60,811 nucleotides of DNA. Source: Flavobacterium omnivorum. GTDB lineage: Bacteria > Bacteroidota > Bacteroidia > Flavobacteriales > Flavobacteriaceae. Shown one piece after another: positions 1 to 7,390 of this stretch (position 1 is its first letter; each line of letters opens with the position of its first letter). The notes beneath the pieces are model-generated. The model was not told the DNA's origin. It was given only the letters and a program-made list of their open reading frames with translations, and ran no database searches. Both the position numbers and the translations under genes were made by a program. The DNA lies in NCBI RefSeq assembly GCF_900099915.1, contig NZ_FNDB01000021.1, forward strand, positions 1-60,811. Direction: 5' to 3'.

Positions 1-288
1 CAAAAAAGACTTCTGTTTCTCTAGAAGTTTTACTTTGGCTTCAAGTTCCATTATCTTTTGTTCTGGCGACTTTGACATAGTAAATGGTGTTTGGTTTTCC
101 CAATCAAAGTTACCGAATTTTCTAAGCCATTTAACAACAGTTGATCTATTTTGAATGCCATAAGTCTTTGTGGATTCTGTAACTGTAAGTTGTCCTCGTT
201 CAATTTCTTGAACAATTTGTAATTTAAAAGACATTGAATAATCTTTTTGAGTCCGCTTCACATAGCGCGTTTCTTCATGTTTTTCCAT
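1..288 (-). CDS. IS3-type transposase OrfA (helix-turn-helix), partial at window edge
   Basis: The reading frame starts with ATG at 288 (MEKHEETRYVKRT) and stays open for 96 codons to base 1, so the 3' end lies outside the window. The early part has the helix-turn-helix layout of IS3/transposase_8 OrfA proteins: MSFKLQIVQEIERGQ, then a TESTKTYGI turn and STVVKWLRKFG. A leucine-rich heptad tail (MELEAKVKLLEKQ) follows, as in the OrfA dimerisation region. OrfA proteins bind the element ends and are normally followed by an OrfB DDE integrase, often made by frameshifting; OrfB would lie left of the window. The family is assigned from motif resemblance only. Confidence 0.8.
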   Translation of the reverse strand, partial: MEKHEETRYVKRTQKDYSMSFKLQIVQEIERGQLTVTESTKTYGIQNRSTVVKWLRKFGNFDWENQTPFTMSKSPEQKIMELEAKVKLLEKQKSFL

Positions 289-327
289 TAGGATACTTTT
301 TGTGTATCGCTATTTCAGGACGGGACA
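1..327 (-). mobile_element. End of an IS3-like insertion sequence (partial)
   Basis: Upstream of OrfA, reading on the minus strand, the element would begin TGTCCCGTCCTGAAATAG at 327, matching the 5'-TG...CA-3' termini usual in IS3 elements. Outside this point the sequence belongs to the rpsT terminator stem, whose two arms are complementary out to 329 and 376, so the boundary falls at about 327/329. The other end, OrfB and the target duplication are beyond the window. Confidence 0.6.
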
Positions 328-328
328 T

Positions 329-376
329 TACATACAAAAAAAAGCCCTCATAAAATGAGAGCTTTTTTTGTATGTA
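329..376 (-). terminator. Terminator of rpsT, extended hairpin
   Basis: The arms TACATAC...AGCCCTCAT and ATGAGAGCT...GTATGTA are complementary around a 3-4 base loop, with a T-run on the minus strand just after the GC-containing part. It lies 14 bases past the rpsT stop. The outer arm ends where the IS-like sequence begins. Confidence 0.75.
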
Positions 377-390
377 AAAAATTGTATTAA

Positions 391-642
391 TTACAATTTA
401 GAAACAAGTTTCGTTAATTTAGATTTTAAATTAGAAGCTTTGTTATCATGAATAATATTCTTTTTAGCTAACTTATCAATCATAGAGATCACGCTTGACA
501 ATTTAGATGTAGCATCTGTTTTATCAGTAGCTATTCTTAATGCCTTGATTGCATTACGAGTAGTCTTGTGTTGGTATCTGTTTAATACTCTTCTCTTTTC
601 GTTAGTTCTGATTCTCTTTAGAGCTGATTTATGATTTGCCAT
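391..642 (-). CDS. rpsT: 30S ribosomal protein S20
   Basis: The 83-residue product has the length and basic, helical composition of S20, a primary 16S rRNA-binding protein of the small subunit. The N-terminus (MANHKSALKRIRTNEKRR) is characteristic, including the ANxKSAxKRIR pattern and the conserved internal R-N-A-I-K segment. It sits just downstream of the tRNA-Glu genes on the same strand and ends at a strong terminator. No independent promoter is obvious in the 33 bases between the last tRNA and the start codon, so it may be co-transcribed with the tRNAs. Confidence 0.97.
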   Translation of the reverse strand: MANHKSALKRIRTNEKRRVLNRYQHKTTRNAIKALRIATDKTDATSKLSSVISMIDKLAKKNIIHDNKASNLKSKLTKLVSKL

Positions 643-675
643 TTTATTGCTTTTTTATCTTTTACTATTTTATTG

Positions 676-747
676 TAGTCCGTAAGGGAATCGAACCCCT
701 GTTACCAAGACGAAATCTTGGCGTCCTAACCCCTAGACGAACGGACC
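676..747 (-). tRNA. tRNA-Glu (TTC), first isodecoder
   Basis: The minus strand folds into a complete cloverleaf. The acceptor arms are GGTCCGT/ACGGACT with discriminator A, the T arm contains GGTTCGATTCC, and the anticodon stem CCAAG/CTTGG encloses loop ATTTCGT, giving anticodon TTC. CCA is not encoded. Its acceptor, anticodon stem and T stem differ from those of the two neighbouring tRNA-Glu copies. Confidence 0.95.
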
Positions 748-785
748 ATTATCCCCTAAGTTTTATCAATATGAATTGAATTTTG

Positions 786-857
786 TAGCCCGTAGCGGAA
801 TCGAACCGCTCTTACATGGATGAAAACCATGCGTCCTAACCGATAGACGAACGGGCC
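786..857 (-). tRNA. tRNA-Glu (TTC), second isodecoder, copy 1
   Basis: Acceptor arms GGCCCGT/ACGGGCT, anticodon stem CATGG/CCATG with loop TTTTCAT (anticodon TTC) and T arm GGTTCGATTCC are all present. CCA is not encoded. The sequence is identical to the copy at 905-976. Confidence 0.95.
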
Positions 858-904
858 ATACTTCCCTCTAAGTTCAGGAAAACTTTAATCTGCAATAAAA
901 ATAG

Positions 905-976
905 TAGCCCGTAGCGGAATCGAACCGCTCTTACATGGATGAAAACCATGCGTCCTAACCGATAGACGAACGGGCC
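905..976 (-). tRNA. tRNA-Glu (TTC), second isodecoder, copy 2
   Basis: This is the same 72-base cloverleaf as the copy at 786-857, with anticodon TTC and no encoded CCA. It is the first gene of the tRNA-tRNA-tRNA-rpsT series and lies directly behind a good Bacteroidetes-type promoter. Confidence 0.95.
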
Positions 977-996
977 CTGCTTCTCTAATGCGGATG

Positions 997-1026
997 CAAA
1001 AATACAACTATTTTTGAGACGCACAA
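997..1026 (-). promoter_or_regulatory. Promoter of the tRNA-Glu/rpsT cluster
   Basis: Reading on the minus strand there is TTG (1026-1024), a 19-base spacer and TATTTTTG (1004-997). This fits the flavobacterial consensus TTG-N17-23-TAnnTTTG. The first tRNA begins about 20 bases downstream. Confidence 0.7.
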
Positions 1027-1054
1027 TAGCTGATGCAAAAAAAAATATTTTTTT

Positions 1055-2533
1055 TTAATATGCCTTCGCAAACAACACCCTTCCAACTGAACTTTCTCCA
1101 GTAAAAACACAGCTTCCCGTCGCTTCTACCCTGTCTAATGGAATACATCTGATGGTCGCTTTAGTCAAGTCTTTAATCTTTTCTTCAGTGGCTGCAGTTC
1201 CGTCCCAATGTGCTGATACAAAACCTCCTTTAGTATCTAAAACTTCTTTAAACTCCTCAAAACTGTCTACCTCAGTAATATGTGTATTTCTATAATCTAA
1301 TGCTTTTTCGAACAATTCTTTTTGAATTTGTTTCAATAAATCACTGACATAAGTTTCAATTCCATCTTTAGAAATTACTTCTTTAGACAAAGTATCTCTT
1401 CTTGCAACCTCAAAAGTTCCATTTTCTAGATCTTTTGGACCTACAGCAATTCGCACTGGTACCCCTTTCAACTCCCATTCCGCAAATTTAAAACCAGGCT
1501 TCTGAGTAGTTCTATCATCAAATTTCACAGAGATATTTAATTTTCTTAGAGCTACAGTCAAAACATTTACCTCAGCTCTTATAGCATCCAATTGCTCATC
1601 TGTTTTATAAATAGGAACAATCACTACCTGAATAGGTGCTAAACTAGGAGGCAATACCAATCCTTGATCATCTGAATGCGTCATTACCAATGCACCCATT
1701 AAACGAGTAGATACACCCCAAGAAGTCCCCCAAACGTGCTCTTGCTTTCCTTCAGCATTTGCAAATTTAACATCAAAGGCTTTAGCAAAATTCTGACCTA
1801 GGAAATGCGAAGTTCCTGCCTGAAGCGCTTTTCCGTCTTGCATCAAAGCTTCAATACAATACGTTTCCTCTGCTCCCGCAAAGCGCTCTGTTTCTGTCTT
1901 TATTCCTTTTATAACTGGAATTGCCATGAAATTCTCGGCAAAATCAGCATATACATTCATCATTTTTTCCGATTCTTCAACTGCTTCTGCTTTTGTTGCA
2001 TGCGCCGTATGCCCCTCTTGCCATAAAAACTCTGCTGTTCTCAAAAACAATCTGGTTCTCATTTCCCAACGCACTACATTGGCCCACTGATTAATCAACA
2101 ACGGTAAATCTCTGTAGGATTGAACCCAACCTTTGTATGTAGACCAAATAATTGCCTCACTGGTGGGACGAACAATCAATTCTTCTTCCAATTTTGCATT
2201 AGGATCCACCATTAATTTGCCGGGTCTGTCTGGATCGTTTTTCAACCTATAATGGGTCACGATCGCACATTCTTTGGCAAATCCTTCCGCATTTTTTTCT
2301 TCGGCTTCAAACATGCTTTTTGGCACAAATAATGGAAAATAGGCATTTTGATGTCCCGTTTCTTTAAACATTCGATCCAACTCCGCTTGCATTTTTTCCC
2401 ATATCGCGTAACCGTAAGGTTTGATAACCATACAGCCTCTAACTCCTGAATTTTCGGCTAAATCGGCTTTAACAACCAACTCATTATACCATTTTGAATA
2501 ATCGTCTGCTCTCGTAGTTAAGTTCTTACTCAT
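1055..2533 (-). CDS. proS: Prolyl-tRNA synthetase, short (archaeal/eukaryote-like) form
   Basis: This cytoplasmic class II aminoacyl-tRNA synthetase charges tRNA-Pro. At 492 residues it is the short form without the editing insertion domain of the Escherichia coli type. Visible class II features are motif 1 around [14 protein letters not shown], motif 2 in the [20 protein letters not shown] stretch, and a motif 3 region ending in [17 protein letters not shown]. An anticodon-binding domain starts near [10 protein letters not shown], and the C-terminal zinc-like/extra domain ends in LFAKAY. The start [13 protein letters not shown] fits family N-termini. The gene is divergent from the downstream lipoprotein gene and shares its promoter region. 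Confidence 0.97.
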   Translation of the reverse strand: MSKNLTTRADDYSKWYNELVVKADLAENSGVRGCMVIKPYGYAIWEKMQAELDRMFKETGHQNAYFPLFVPKSMFEAEEKNAEGFAKECAIVTHYRLKNDPDRPGKLMVDPNAKLEEELIVRPTSEAIIWSTYKGWVQSYRDLPLLINQWANVVRWEMRTRLFLRTAEFLWQEGHTAHATKAEAVEESEKMMNVYADFAENFMAIPVIKGIKTETERFAGAEETYCIEALMQDGKALQAGTSHFLGQNFAKAFDVKFANAEGKQEHVWGTSWGVSTRLMGALVMTHSDDQGLVLPPSLAPIQVVIVPIYKTDEQLDAIRAEVNVLTVALRKLNISVKFDDRTTQKPGFKFAEWELKGVPVRIAVGPKDLENGTFEVARRDTLSKEVISKDGIETYVSDLLKQIQKELFEKALDYRNTHITEVDSFEEFKEVLDTKGGFVSAHWDGTAATEEKIKDLTKATIRCIPLDRVEATGSCVFTGESSVGRVLFAKAY

Positions 2534-2586
2534 ACTGAATAGTTTGGCACAAATTTTGCATTAATAATTTTACGTAAATAGTTCCG

Positions 2587-2617
2587 CAAAACTAACTATT
2601 TTTGTAGTGTCCAACAA
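2587..2617 (-). promoter_or_regulatory. proS promoter
   Basis: The minus strand shows TAGTTTTG (2594-2587), preceded by TTG triplets 17 and 20 bases upstream, within the TTG-N17-23-TAnnTTTG consensus. It lies 54 bases before the proS start and overlaps the -7 element of the divergent gene. Confidence 0.65.
2597..2604 (+). promoter_or_regulatory. -7 element of the Trp/Gly/Asn-rich lipoprotein gene
   Basis: TATTTTTG matches TAnnTTTG. Transcription would start near 2611, which excludes a GTG start at 2607 and supports ATG 2634. The element interlocks with the proS promoter on the other strand. Confidence 0.6.
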
Positions 2618-2633
2618 TAAAAACTCCATATAT

Positions 2634-3677
2634 ATGAAAACTAGTACTCTTTCCTTCCGAAATCCAACAATTTATTACTTCGTTGGAATTTTGAGCATTT
2701 TGTTTACATCTTGTGGCTCTTATCAAAACAGCTCTTACTATGATTCTGATGGAATATATGGTAATACCCCAAGAAGAGCTGTTGCAGTAGAGGCAGAAAA
2801 TGCTCCCAACAATCAATATAAAGACTATTTCGGGTCTTTGCAGAACAACAATCAACCTGTAGAAATTTTTACAGATGTAGACAACTATAATGATTACAAC
2901 ATTGAAAACGACTCTCTACAAGACAACGTAAGCTATCCTGGATGGGGCAGTAATCCTCAGGGCGTAAGCATAAACATCTACGACAACAATTGGGGCATGA
3001 ACAATTGGGGATGGAACGGTGGTTTCGGTTGGGGCATGAATAACTGGTATGGAAACAACTGGGGATGGAATGGCGGTTTCGGCTGGGGATGGAATGGCGG
3101 TTTTGGTTGGGGTATGAATGCCGGTTTTGGATGGAATAATTGGTACGGAAACAATTGGGGATGGAACAATTGGCAAGGTAACAACTGGGGATATCCTAAT
3201 TCCAATAATAATGGCGGCTATTCATACAATAGAGGCCGAAGAGGTTCTTCCTACACCACCAATACGAATACGGATAGAAATTACAACACCCGGAATTCAG
3301 AAAACTACTCTAGAAACCAAGGCAATACCATTAACCGTAGAAACGATTTTAATGGTAGAGGAAATACAAATACCGATTTCCGAAGAAATACTACAAACGG
3401 ATTCAATAGGAACAGTCCAACCTTTTCAAGAAATCAAGGACAATCACAAAACAACTCGAATTACAATCCAAGTAGAAGAGGAAGTGGTAACGCTACTCGC
3501 AACCAAAGCAACAGACCGGAAAGATCCTATACTCCAAGTTCAACAAACGATAATAATTCAAGATCATACAGCCCTAGCAATAGTGGATCAAGCAGTTCCA
3601 GAGGATCTGGTAGTAGCGGAAATTCTGGAGGTGGTGGAAGATCATCCGGAGGTGGCGGTAGAGGCGGTAGAGGATAA
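2634..3677 (+). CDS. Trp/Gly/Asn-rich secreted lipoprotein (often labelled vitellogenin-II-like)
   Basis: The start at ATG 2634 gives a lipoprotein signal ending ILFTSCGS, so the mature protein should begin at a lipidated cysteine near residue 25. An acidic/Asn-rich stretch follows. Then comes a run of WG, NNWG and NGGFGWG units at about residues 110-190, and a long tail rich in Asn, Arg, Ser and Gly that ends in GGGGRGGRG. No enzymatic motif is visible. Flavobacterial homologues in the same place, between proS and an OmpP1 gene, carry the label vitellogenin II, which has no functional meaning here. It lies 53 bases before the porin gene and may be co-transcribed with it. An envelope or matrix role is inferred from composition only. 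Confidence 0.85.
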   Translation: MKTSTLSFRNPTIYYFVGILSILFTSCGSYQNSSYYDSDGIYGNTPRRAVAVEAENAPNNQYKDYFGSLQNNNQPVEIFTDVDNYNDYNIENDSLQDNVSYPGWGSNPQGVSINIYDNNWGMNNWGWNGGFGWGMNNWYGNNWGWNGGFGWGWNGGFGWGMNAGFGWNNWYGNNWGWNNWQGNNWGYPNSNNNGGYSYNRGRRGSSYTTNTNTDRNYNTRNSENYSRNQGNTINRRNDFNGRGNTNTDFRRNTTNGFNRNSPTFSRNQGQSQNNSNYNPSRRGSGNATRNQSNRPERSYTPSSTNDNNSRSYSPSNSGSSSSRGSGSSGNSGGGGRSSGGGGRGGRG

Positions 3678-3730
3678 TCAAGATAAATTTCCGTTCTTTT
3701 TGCAGTATTAAATTATAACGATTCCATTAT

Positions 3731-5308
3731 ATGAAAAAATATATATTTTTAGTAGCATTAGGCTTCTCAGTAAGCGTTGCGCAATCACAAGAAATCTCTG
3801 ATGCACTTCGCTATTCACAAGATAATTTAAGCGGTACAGCTCGGTTTAGGGCTATGAGCGGTGCGTTTGGAGCATTAGGAGGAGATTTATCTTCCATAAA
3901 TGTAAACCCAGCAGGTTCCGCCATTTTTTCGAATAATCAAATGGCCATTACACTAAGTAATTACGACATTAAAAACAATTCGAACTACTTTGGAACCTCA
4001 ACGTCCGAAAAAAACAATTCTTTCGATTTAAATCAAGCTGGAGCTGTCTTTGTATTTAACAACAGAGGGAATAGCAAGTGGAAAAAAGTTTCACTCGGCA
4101 TCAATTATGAAAATACTAATAATTTTGATAATGGATTATTTTCCGCAGGAACGAATCCAAACAATTCAATAGGCAATTACTTTTTGAGTTATGCCAACAA
4201 TTCAAATGATGGAGCCCCTGTCCCGCAAGAATTTGTAAACAGAGTACCTGGCGAAACAATCTCAGATTTATATTCATTTTTAGGAACTAATCTTCCTAAT
4301 AATCAATATCAAAACTTAAACGGATTCTCTGCTCAGCAAGCATTTTTAGGATATCAAGGCTTCGTAATTGATGCTGTTGACACCAATAACAATAACTCTC
4401 CTTACACTTCGAATGTTCCAGCTGGAGGCAATTATTATCAAGAAAATTCTATCTATAGTACTGGTTATAATGGAAAACTATCTTTTAATGCAGCAACATC
4501 GTATAATGATAAGTTATATATAGGACTTAATTTGAATTCTCATTTTACTGACTATCGCAAATCATCCACTTTTTATGAAGATAATAATGCACCACTAACA
4601 GCAGATTATACCGTAAGCAGATTGAGTTTTGAAAACGATTTATACACGTATGGCACAGGATTCTCGTTCCAAGTAGGAGCCATTGCAAAATTAACGAATG
4701 AAGTTCGTGTAGGTCTTGCTTATGAATCATCTACATGGTACAACTTAAATGATGAATTATCTCAAAGACTAGTTGTTGTAAGGAGCGCTTCAAATGCTGA
4801 TGATATCACTAATGATGTAAATCCTCAGTACGTAAATAGGTACGAACTTTATAAACTGCAAACACCAAGTAAGTTAACTGGAAGTTTTGCTTATGTATTT
4901 GGGAAAACCGGTTTAATAAGCGTTGATTATGCTATGAAGGATTACAGCAATACTAAATTCAAACCTGAAAACGATTCTTATTTTAACAATTTAAACAGTG
5001 AGGTGAATTCCACTTTAACTTCTACTGGCGAATTAAGAATAGGGGCTGAATATAAGATTGAGGCTTTAAGTTTAAGAGCAGGATACCGCTACGAACAAAG
5101 TCCGTATAAAAATGCTGTAACTATAGGTGATTTAACTGGTTATTCAGGTGGTTTAGGTTACAGTTTTGGCTCAACAAAAGTTGATTTAGCCTACTCCTAT
5201 GCCAAAAGAAACACACAACAAGGATTTTTTAGTCAAGGACTAACTGATGGCGCAAACATAGATGCTGTAAACAACGCTATTTCACTAACCTTGCTATTCG
5301 AATTATAA
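3731..5308 (+). CDS. OmpP1/FadL-family outer membrane transporter
   Basis: The 525-residue protein has a Sec signal (MKKYIFLVALGFSVSVAQSQ). It then shows the N-terminal pattern of Bacteroidetes OmpP1/FadL proteins: ALRYSQ, GTARFRAMSGAFGALGGDLS, VNPAGSAIF. Amphipathic strands follow throughout and the chain ends with an aromatic/hydrophobic strand (SLTLLFEL), as expected of a 14-strand barrel. FadL-type proteins carry long-chain fatty acids or other hydrophobic molecules across the outer membrane; the substrate here cannot be read. It is followed by a strong terminator. Confidence 0.88.
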   Translation: MKKYIFLVALGFSVSVAQSQEISDALRYSQDNLSGTARFRAMSGAFGALGGDLSSINVNPAGSAIFSNNQMAITLSNYDIKNNSNYFGTSTSEKNNSFDLNQAGAVFVFNNRGNSKWKKVSLGINYENTNNFDNGLFSAGTNPNNSIGNYFLSYANNSNDGAPVPQEFVNRVPGETISDLYSFLGTNLPNNQYQNLNGFSAQQAFLGYQGFVIDAVDTNNNNSPYTSNVPAGGNYYQENSIYSTGYNGKLSFNAATSYNDKLYIGLNLNSHFTDYRKSSTFYEDNNAPLTADYTVSRLSFENDLYTYGTGFSFQVGAIAKLTNEVRVGLAYESSTWYNLNDELSQRLVVVRSASNADDITNDVNPQYVNRYELYKLQTPSKLTGSFAYVFGKTGLISVDYAMKDYSNTKFKPENDSYFNNLNSEVNSTLTSTGELRIGAEYKIEALSLRAGYRYEQSPYKNAVTIGDLTGYSGGLGYSFGSTKVDLAYSYAKRNTQQGFFSQGLTDGANIDAVNNAISLTLLFEL

Positions 5309-5328
5309 AGTACTAAAATTAGTATAAG

Positions 5329-5362
5329 AAATCCGTTTCGTGATTATGAAACGGATTTTTTT
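5329..5362 (+). terminator. Terminator of the OmpP1 gene
   Basis: AAATCCGTTTC and GAAACGGATTT form an 11-bp stem with an 8-base loop, followed by a T-run. It lies 21 bases past the porin stop. Confidence 0.9.
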
Positions 5363-5363
5363 T

Positions 5364-5432
5364 AGCCCTGATGGCAGTGAAAATCCTCCCGCTTTTTAGC
5401 GGGAGATTGCAACGTACAGCAGGAATAGCTCC
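5364..5432 (+). repeat. Structured intergenic element, copy A
   Basis: The segment runs from AGCCCTGATGGCAGTG to AGCAGGAATAGCTCC. Between these ends is AATCCT, an 8-bp hairpin CTCCCGCT-TTTT-AGCGGGAG (5386-5405) and AGATTG. The same framework recurs on the minus strand at 33649-33775, with a longer variable part. It could belong to the Rfam Flavo-1 class or to a flavobacterial interspersed repeat; I cannot verify which. Confidence 0.65.
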
Positions 5433-5517
5433 ATAAAAAAAAACAAAGTTTTATGGTTCGAAATGAATTAATAGAAACTGAAACAAGTTCAGTTTAAATA
5501 AAAATTGTAATTTTGCA

Positions 5518-5525
5518 AAATTCCC
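5518..5525 (+). promoter_or_regulatory. -7 element of rimO
   Basis: TAATTTTG fits TAnnTTTG and lies 22 bases before the rimO ATG. It places the start of the rimO transcript downstream of structured element A. Confidence 0.55.
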
Positions 5526-5547
5526 AAATTATAGGGATTCTAATGAT

Positions 5548-6861
5548 ATGAGAACGAAGTCTTTAAAAAAGAATAAAATAAACGTGATCACTCTCGGGTG
5601 CTCAAAGAATGTATATGACAGTGAAGTACTTATGGGTCAGCTTCGCGCAAGCGGAAAAGACGTTACGCACGAAGCTCCGGAAGCCGAAGAAGGAAATATT
5701 ATTGTAATAAATACTTGTGGGTTTATTGATAATGCTAAGGCAGAATCAGTGAACATGATTTTAGAGTATGCTGATAAAAAAGAAAGAGGACTTGTTGACA
5801 AAGTATTTGTTACTGGCTGTTTGTCGGAACGTTACCGTCCCGATTTAGAAAAAGAAATCCCTAATGTGGATCAATTTTTTGGAACTACGGAATTGCCTGC
5901 TTTGTTAAAAGCTTTAGGAGCTGATTACAAGCATGAATTGTTAGGAGAACGTTTAACGACCACCCCTAAAAACTACGCTTATTTAAAAATTTCAGAAGGT
6001 TGCGATAGACCCTGTAGCTTTTGTGCAATCCCATTAATGCGAGGAAAAAATGTTTCCCAAACTATTGAAAAACTAGTAAAAGAATCTGAAGGTCTAGCTA
6101 AAAATGGCGTAAAAGAATTAATTTTGATAGCTCAGGATTTGACCTATTACGGTTTGGATATTTACAAAAAAAGAGCCCTTGGAGAATTATTAAAAGCGCT
6201 AGTTAAGGTAGAAGGAATCGAATGGATTCGTTTGCATTACGCTTTCCCTACTGGCTTCCCTATGGAAGTATTGGAAATCATGAAGCAAGAGCCTAAAATT
6301 TGTAATTATTTAGATATTCCATTGCAACACATTTCAGATTCAATTTTGAAATCTATGCGTCGTGGAACTACTCAAGCAAAAACAACTAAATTACTAAAAG
6401 AATTCCGCGCTGCTGTCCCAGGAATGGCTATTCGCACGACTTTAATTGTAGGATATCCAGGAGAAACGCAAGAGGATTTTAATATACTGAAAGATTTTGT
6501 TCAAGAAATGAAGTTTGACAGAATGGGTTGTTTTGCCTATTCTCATGAAGAGAATACACATGCTTATTTACTTGAAGATGATGTTCCAGACCAGGTGAAG
6601 CAAGATCGTGCCAATGAAATAATGGAATTACAATCACAAATTTCTTGGGATTTAAACCAAGAAAAAGTAGGTCAGGTTTTCAAGTGTATTATCGATAGAA
6701 AAGAAGGAGGTCATTTTGTAGGACGCACAGAATTTGACAGTCCTGATGTAGATAACGAAGTTTTAATAGATGCGTCAAAGCATTATGTGAAAACTGGCGA
6801 ATTTGTTCTAATAAAAATTACAGAAGCAACAGAATTTGATTTATACGGAGAACCCGCTTAA
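5548..6861 (+). CDS. rimO: Ribosomal protein S12 methylthiotransferase RimO
   Basis: This radical SAM enzyme inserts sulfur and a methyl group on the conserved aspartate of ribosomal protein S12. The 437 residues hold an N-terminal UPF0004 domain with auxiliary-cluster cysteines C18, C57 and C91. The radical SAM motif CX3CX2C is at C152, C156 and C159 (GCDRPCSFC). A TRAM domain closes the C-terminus (GQVFKCIIDRKEGG onward). RimO is told from MiaB by the LGCSKNVYDSE start and the DLTYYGLD segment. The ATG at 5548 follows a -7 element. It stands as the first gene of a plus-strand run with 6892 and 7391. Confidence 0.96.
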   Translation: MRTKSLKKNKINVITLGCSKNVYDSEVLMGQLRASGKDVTHEAPEAEEGNIIVINTCGFIDNAKAESVNMILEYADKKERGLVDKVFVTGCLSERYRPDLEKEIPNVDQFFGTTELPALLKALGADYKHELLGERLTTTPKNYAYLKISEGCDRPCSFCAIPLMRGKNVSQTIEKLVKESEGLAKNGVKELILIAQDLTYYGLDIYKKRALGELLKALVKVEGIEWIRLHYAFPTGFPMEVLEIMKQEPKICNYLDIPLQHISDSILKSMRRGTTQAKTTKLLKEFRAAVPGMAIRTTLIVGYPGETQEDFNILKDFVQEMKFDRMGCFAYSHEENTHAYLLEDDVPDQVKQDRANEIMELQSQISWDLNQEKVGQVFKCIIDRKEGGHFVGRTEFDSPDVDNEVLIDASKHYVKTGEFVLIKITEATEFDLYGEPA

Positions 6862-6891
6862 ATTTATAATATTTGATTTAAAACATTAGTT

Positions 6892-7359
6892 ATGAAACCA
6901 CTTCAATCTATTCTAACGGTACTATTTATTGCGCTATTTTCAAATACTGTTTCCGCACAATTTGGAAATGGCGGATTCAATAATGGTTATGGAAATAATA
7001 ATGGTGGTAATCGCCGCATGAATAGTTCGATGGATCAAAATAGAACACAGGAAAAACCGAAAGAGATTCCTGTCGAAGTTACGGTTGCAAAAATAATCGA
7101 GCGAATAAAACCTGAACTCCTTCTAGATGAACTTCAAGTAGTTGCTCTTTCTAATATTTTGAACGAGAGCATTAGAACGCAGGGCGTGCTTATGAAGGCA
7201 GAGACTAGCCACGAACTTAAAGTGGAAAACTTGAAAGTACTTTCGGAGGTTACAGATAGAAAAATAATGGAGTTACTGAATAAGGACCAGAAAGAAAAAT
7301 TTGTCGCCCTTAATGAAGCGGCAAAAAATCCAAAAAAATCCAAAAAAAAATCTAAGTAA
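6892..7359 (+). CDS. Small secreted protein with Asn/Gly-rich N-terminus, unknown
   Basis: A Sec signal (MKPLQSILTVLFIALFSNTVSAQ) precedes an Asn/Gly-rich linker (NGGFNNGYGNNNGGN) at about residues 25-40. A helical region of about 100 residues follows, with charged, heptad-like spacing, and a lysine-rich end (KNPKKSKKKSK). The helical part with repeated LL.ELQ..AL and MELLNKDQKEKF segments resembles the general layout of small periplasmic helical proteins such as Spy/CpxP. That likeness is weak and I assign no function. It is 30 bases downstream of rimO and 31 bases before the amidase, so probably in one transcript. Confidence 0.7.
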   Translation: MKPLQSILTVLFIALFSNTVSAQFGNGGFNNGYGNNNGGNRRMNSSMDQNRTQEKPKEIPVEVTVAKIIERIKPELLLDELQVVALSNILNESIRTQGVLMKAETSHELKVENLKVLSEVTDRKIMELLNKDQKEKFVALNEAAKNPKKSKKKSK

Positions 7360-7390
7360 CTGCTTATAGCCCATTGTTAAATAAACCTAC

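Noticed and set aside
997..1017. Inverted pair of TATTTTTG elements considered as divergent promoters
   Set aside because: The plus-strand element would transcribe into the 3' end of proS, where no plus-strand gene exists; only the minus element has a TTG at the right distance.
2916..3205. Long antisense frames opposite the Trp/Gly tract
   Set aside because: The Pro-rich repeats are the complement of TGG/GGN codons, so this is a composition shadow.
3118..3711. A 197-codon open frame overlapping the lipoprotein gene in another frame
   Set aside because: It has no signal or domain and is rich in Glu/Val/Ile/Pro from the skewed codon use of the Asn/Gly/Ser-rich gene. The lipoprotein frame has the promoter, signal and lipobox.
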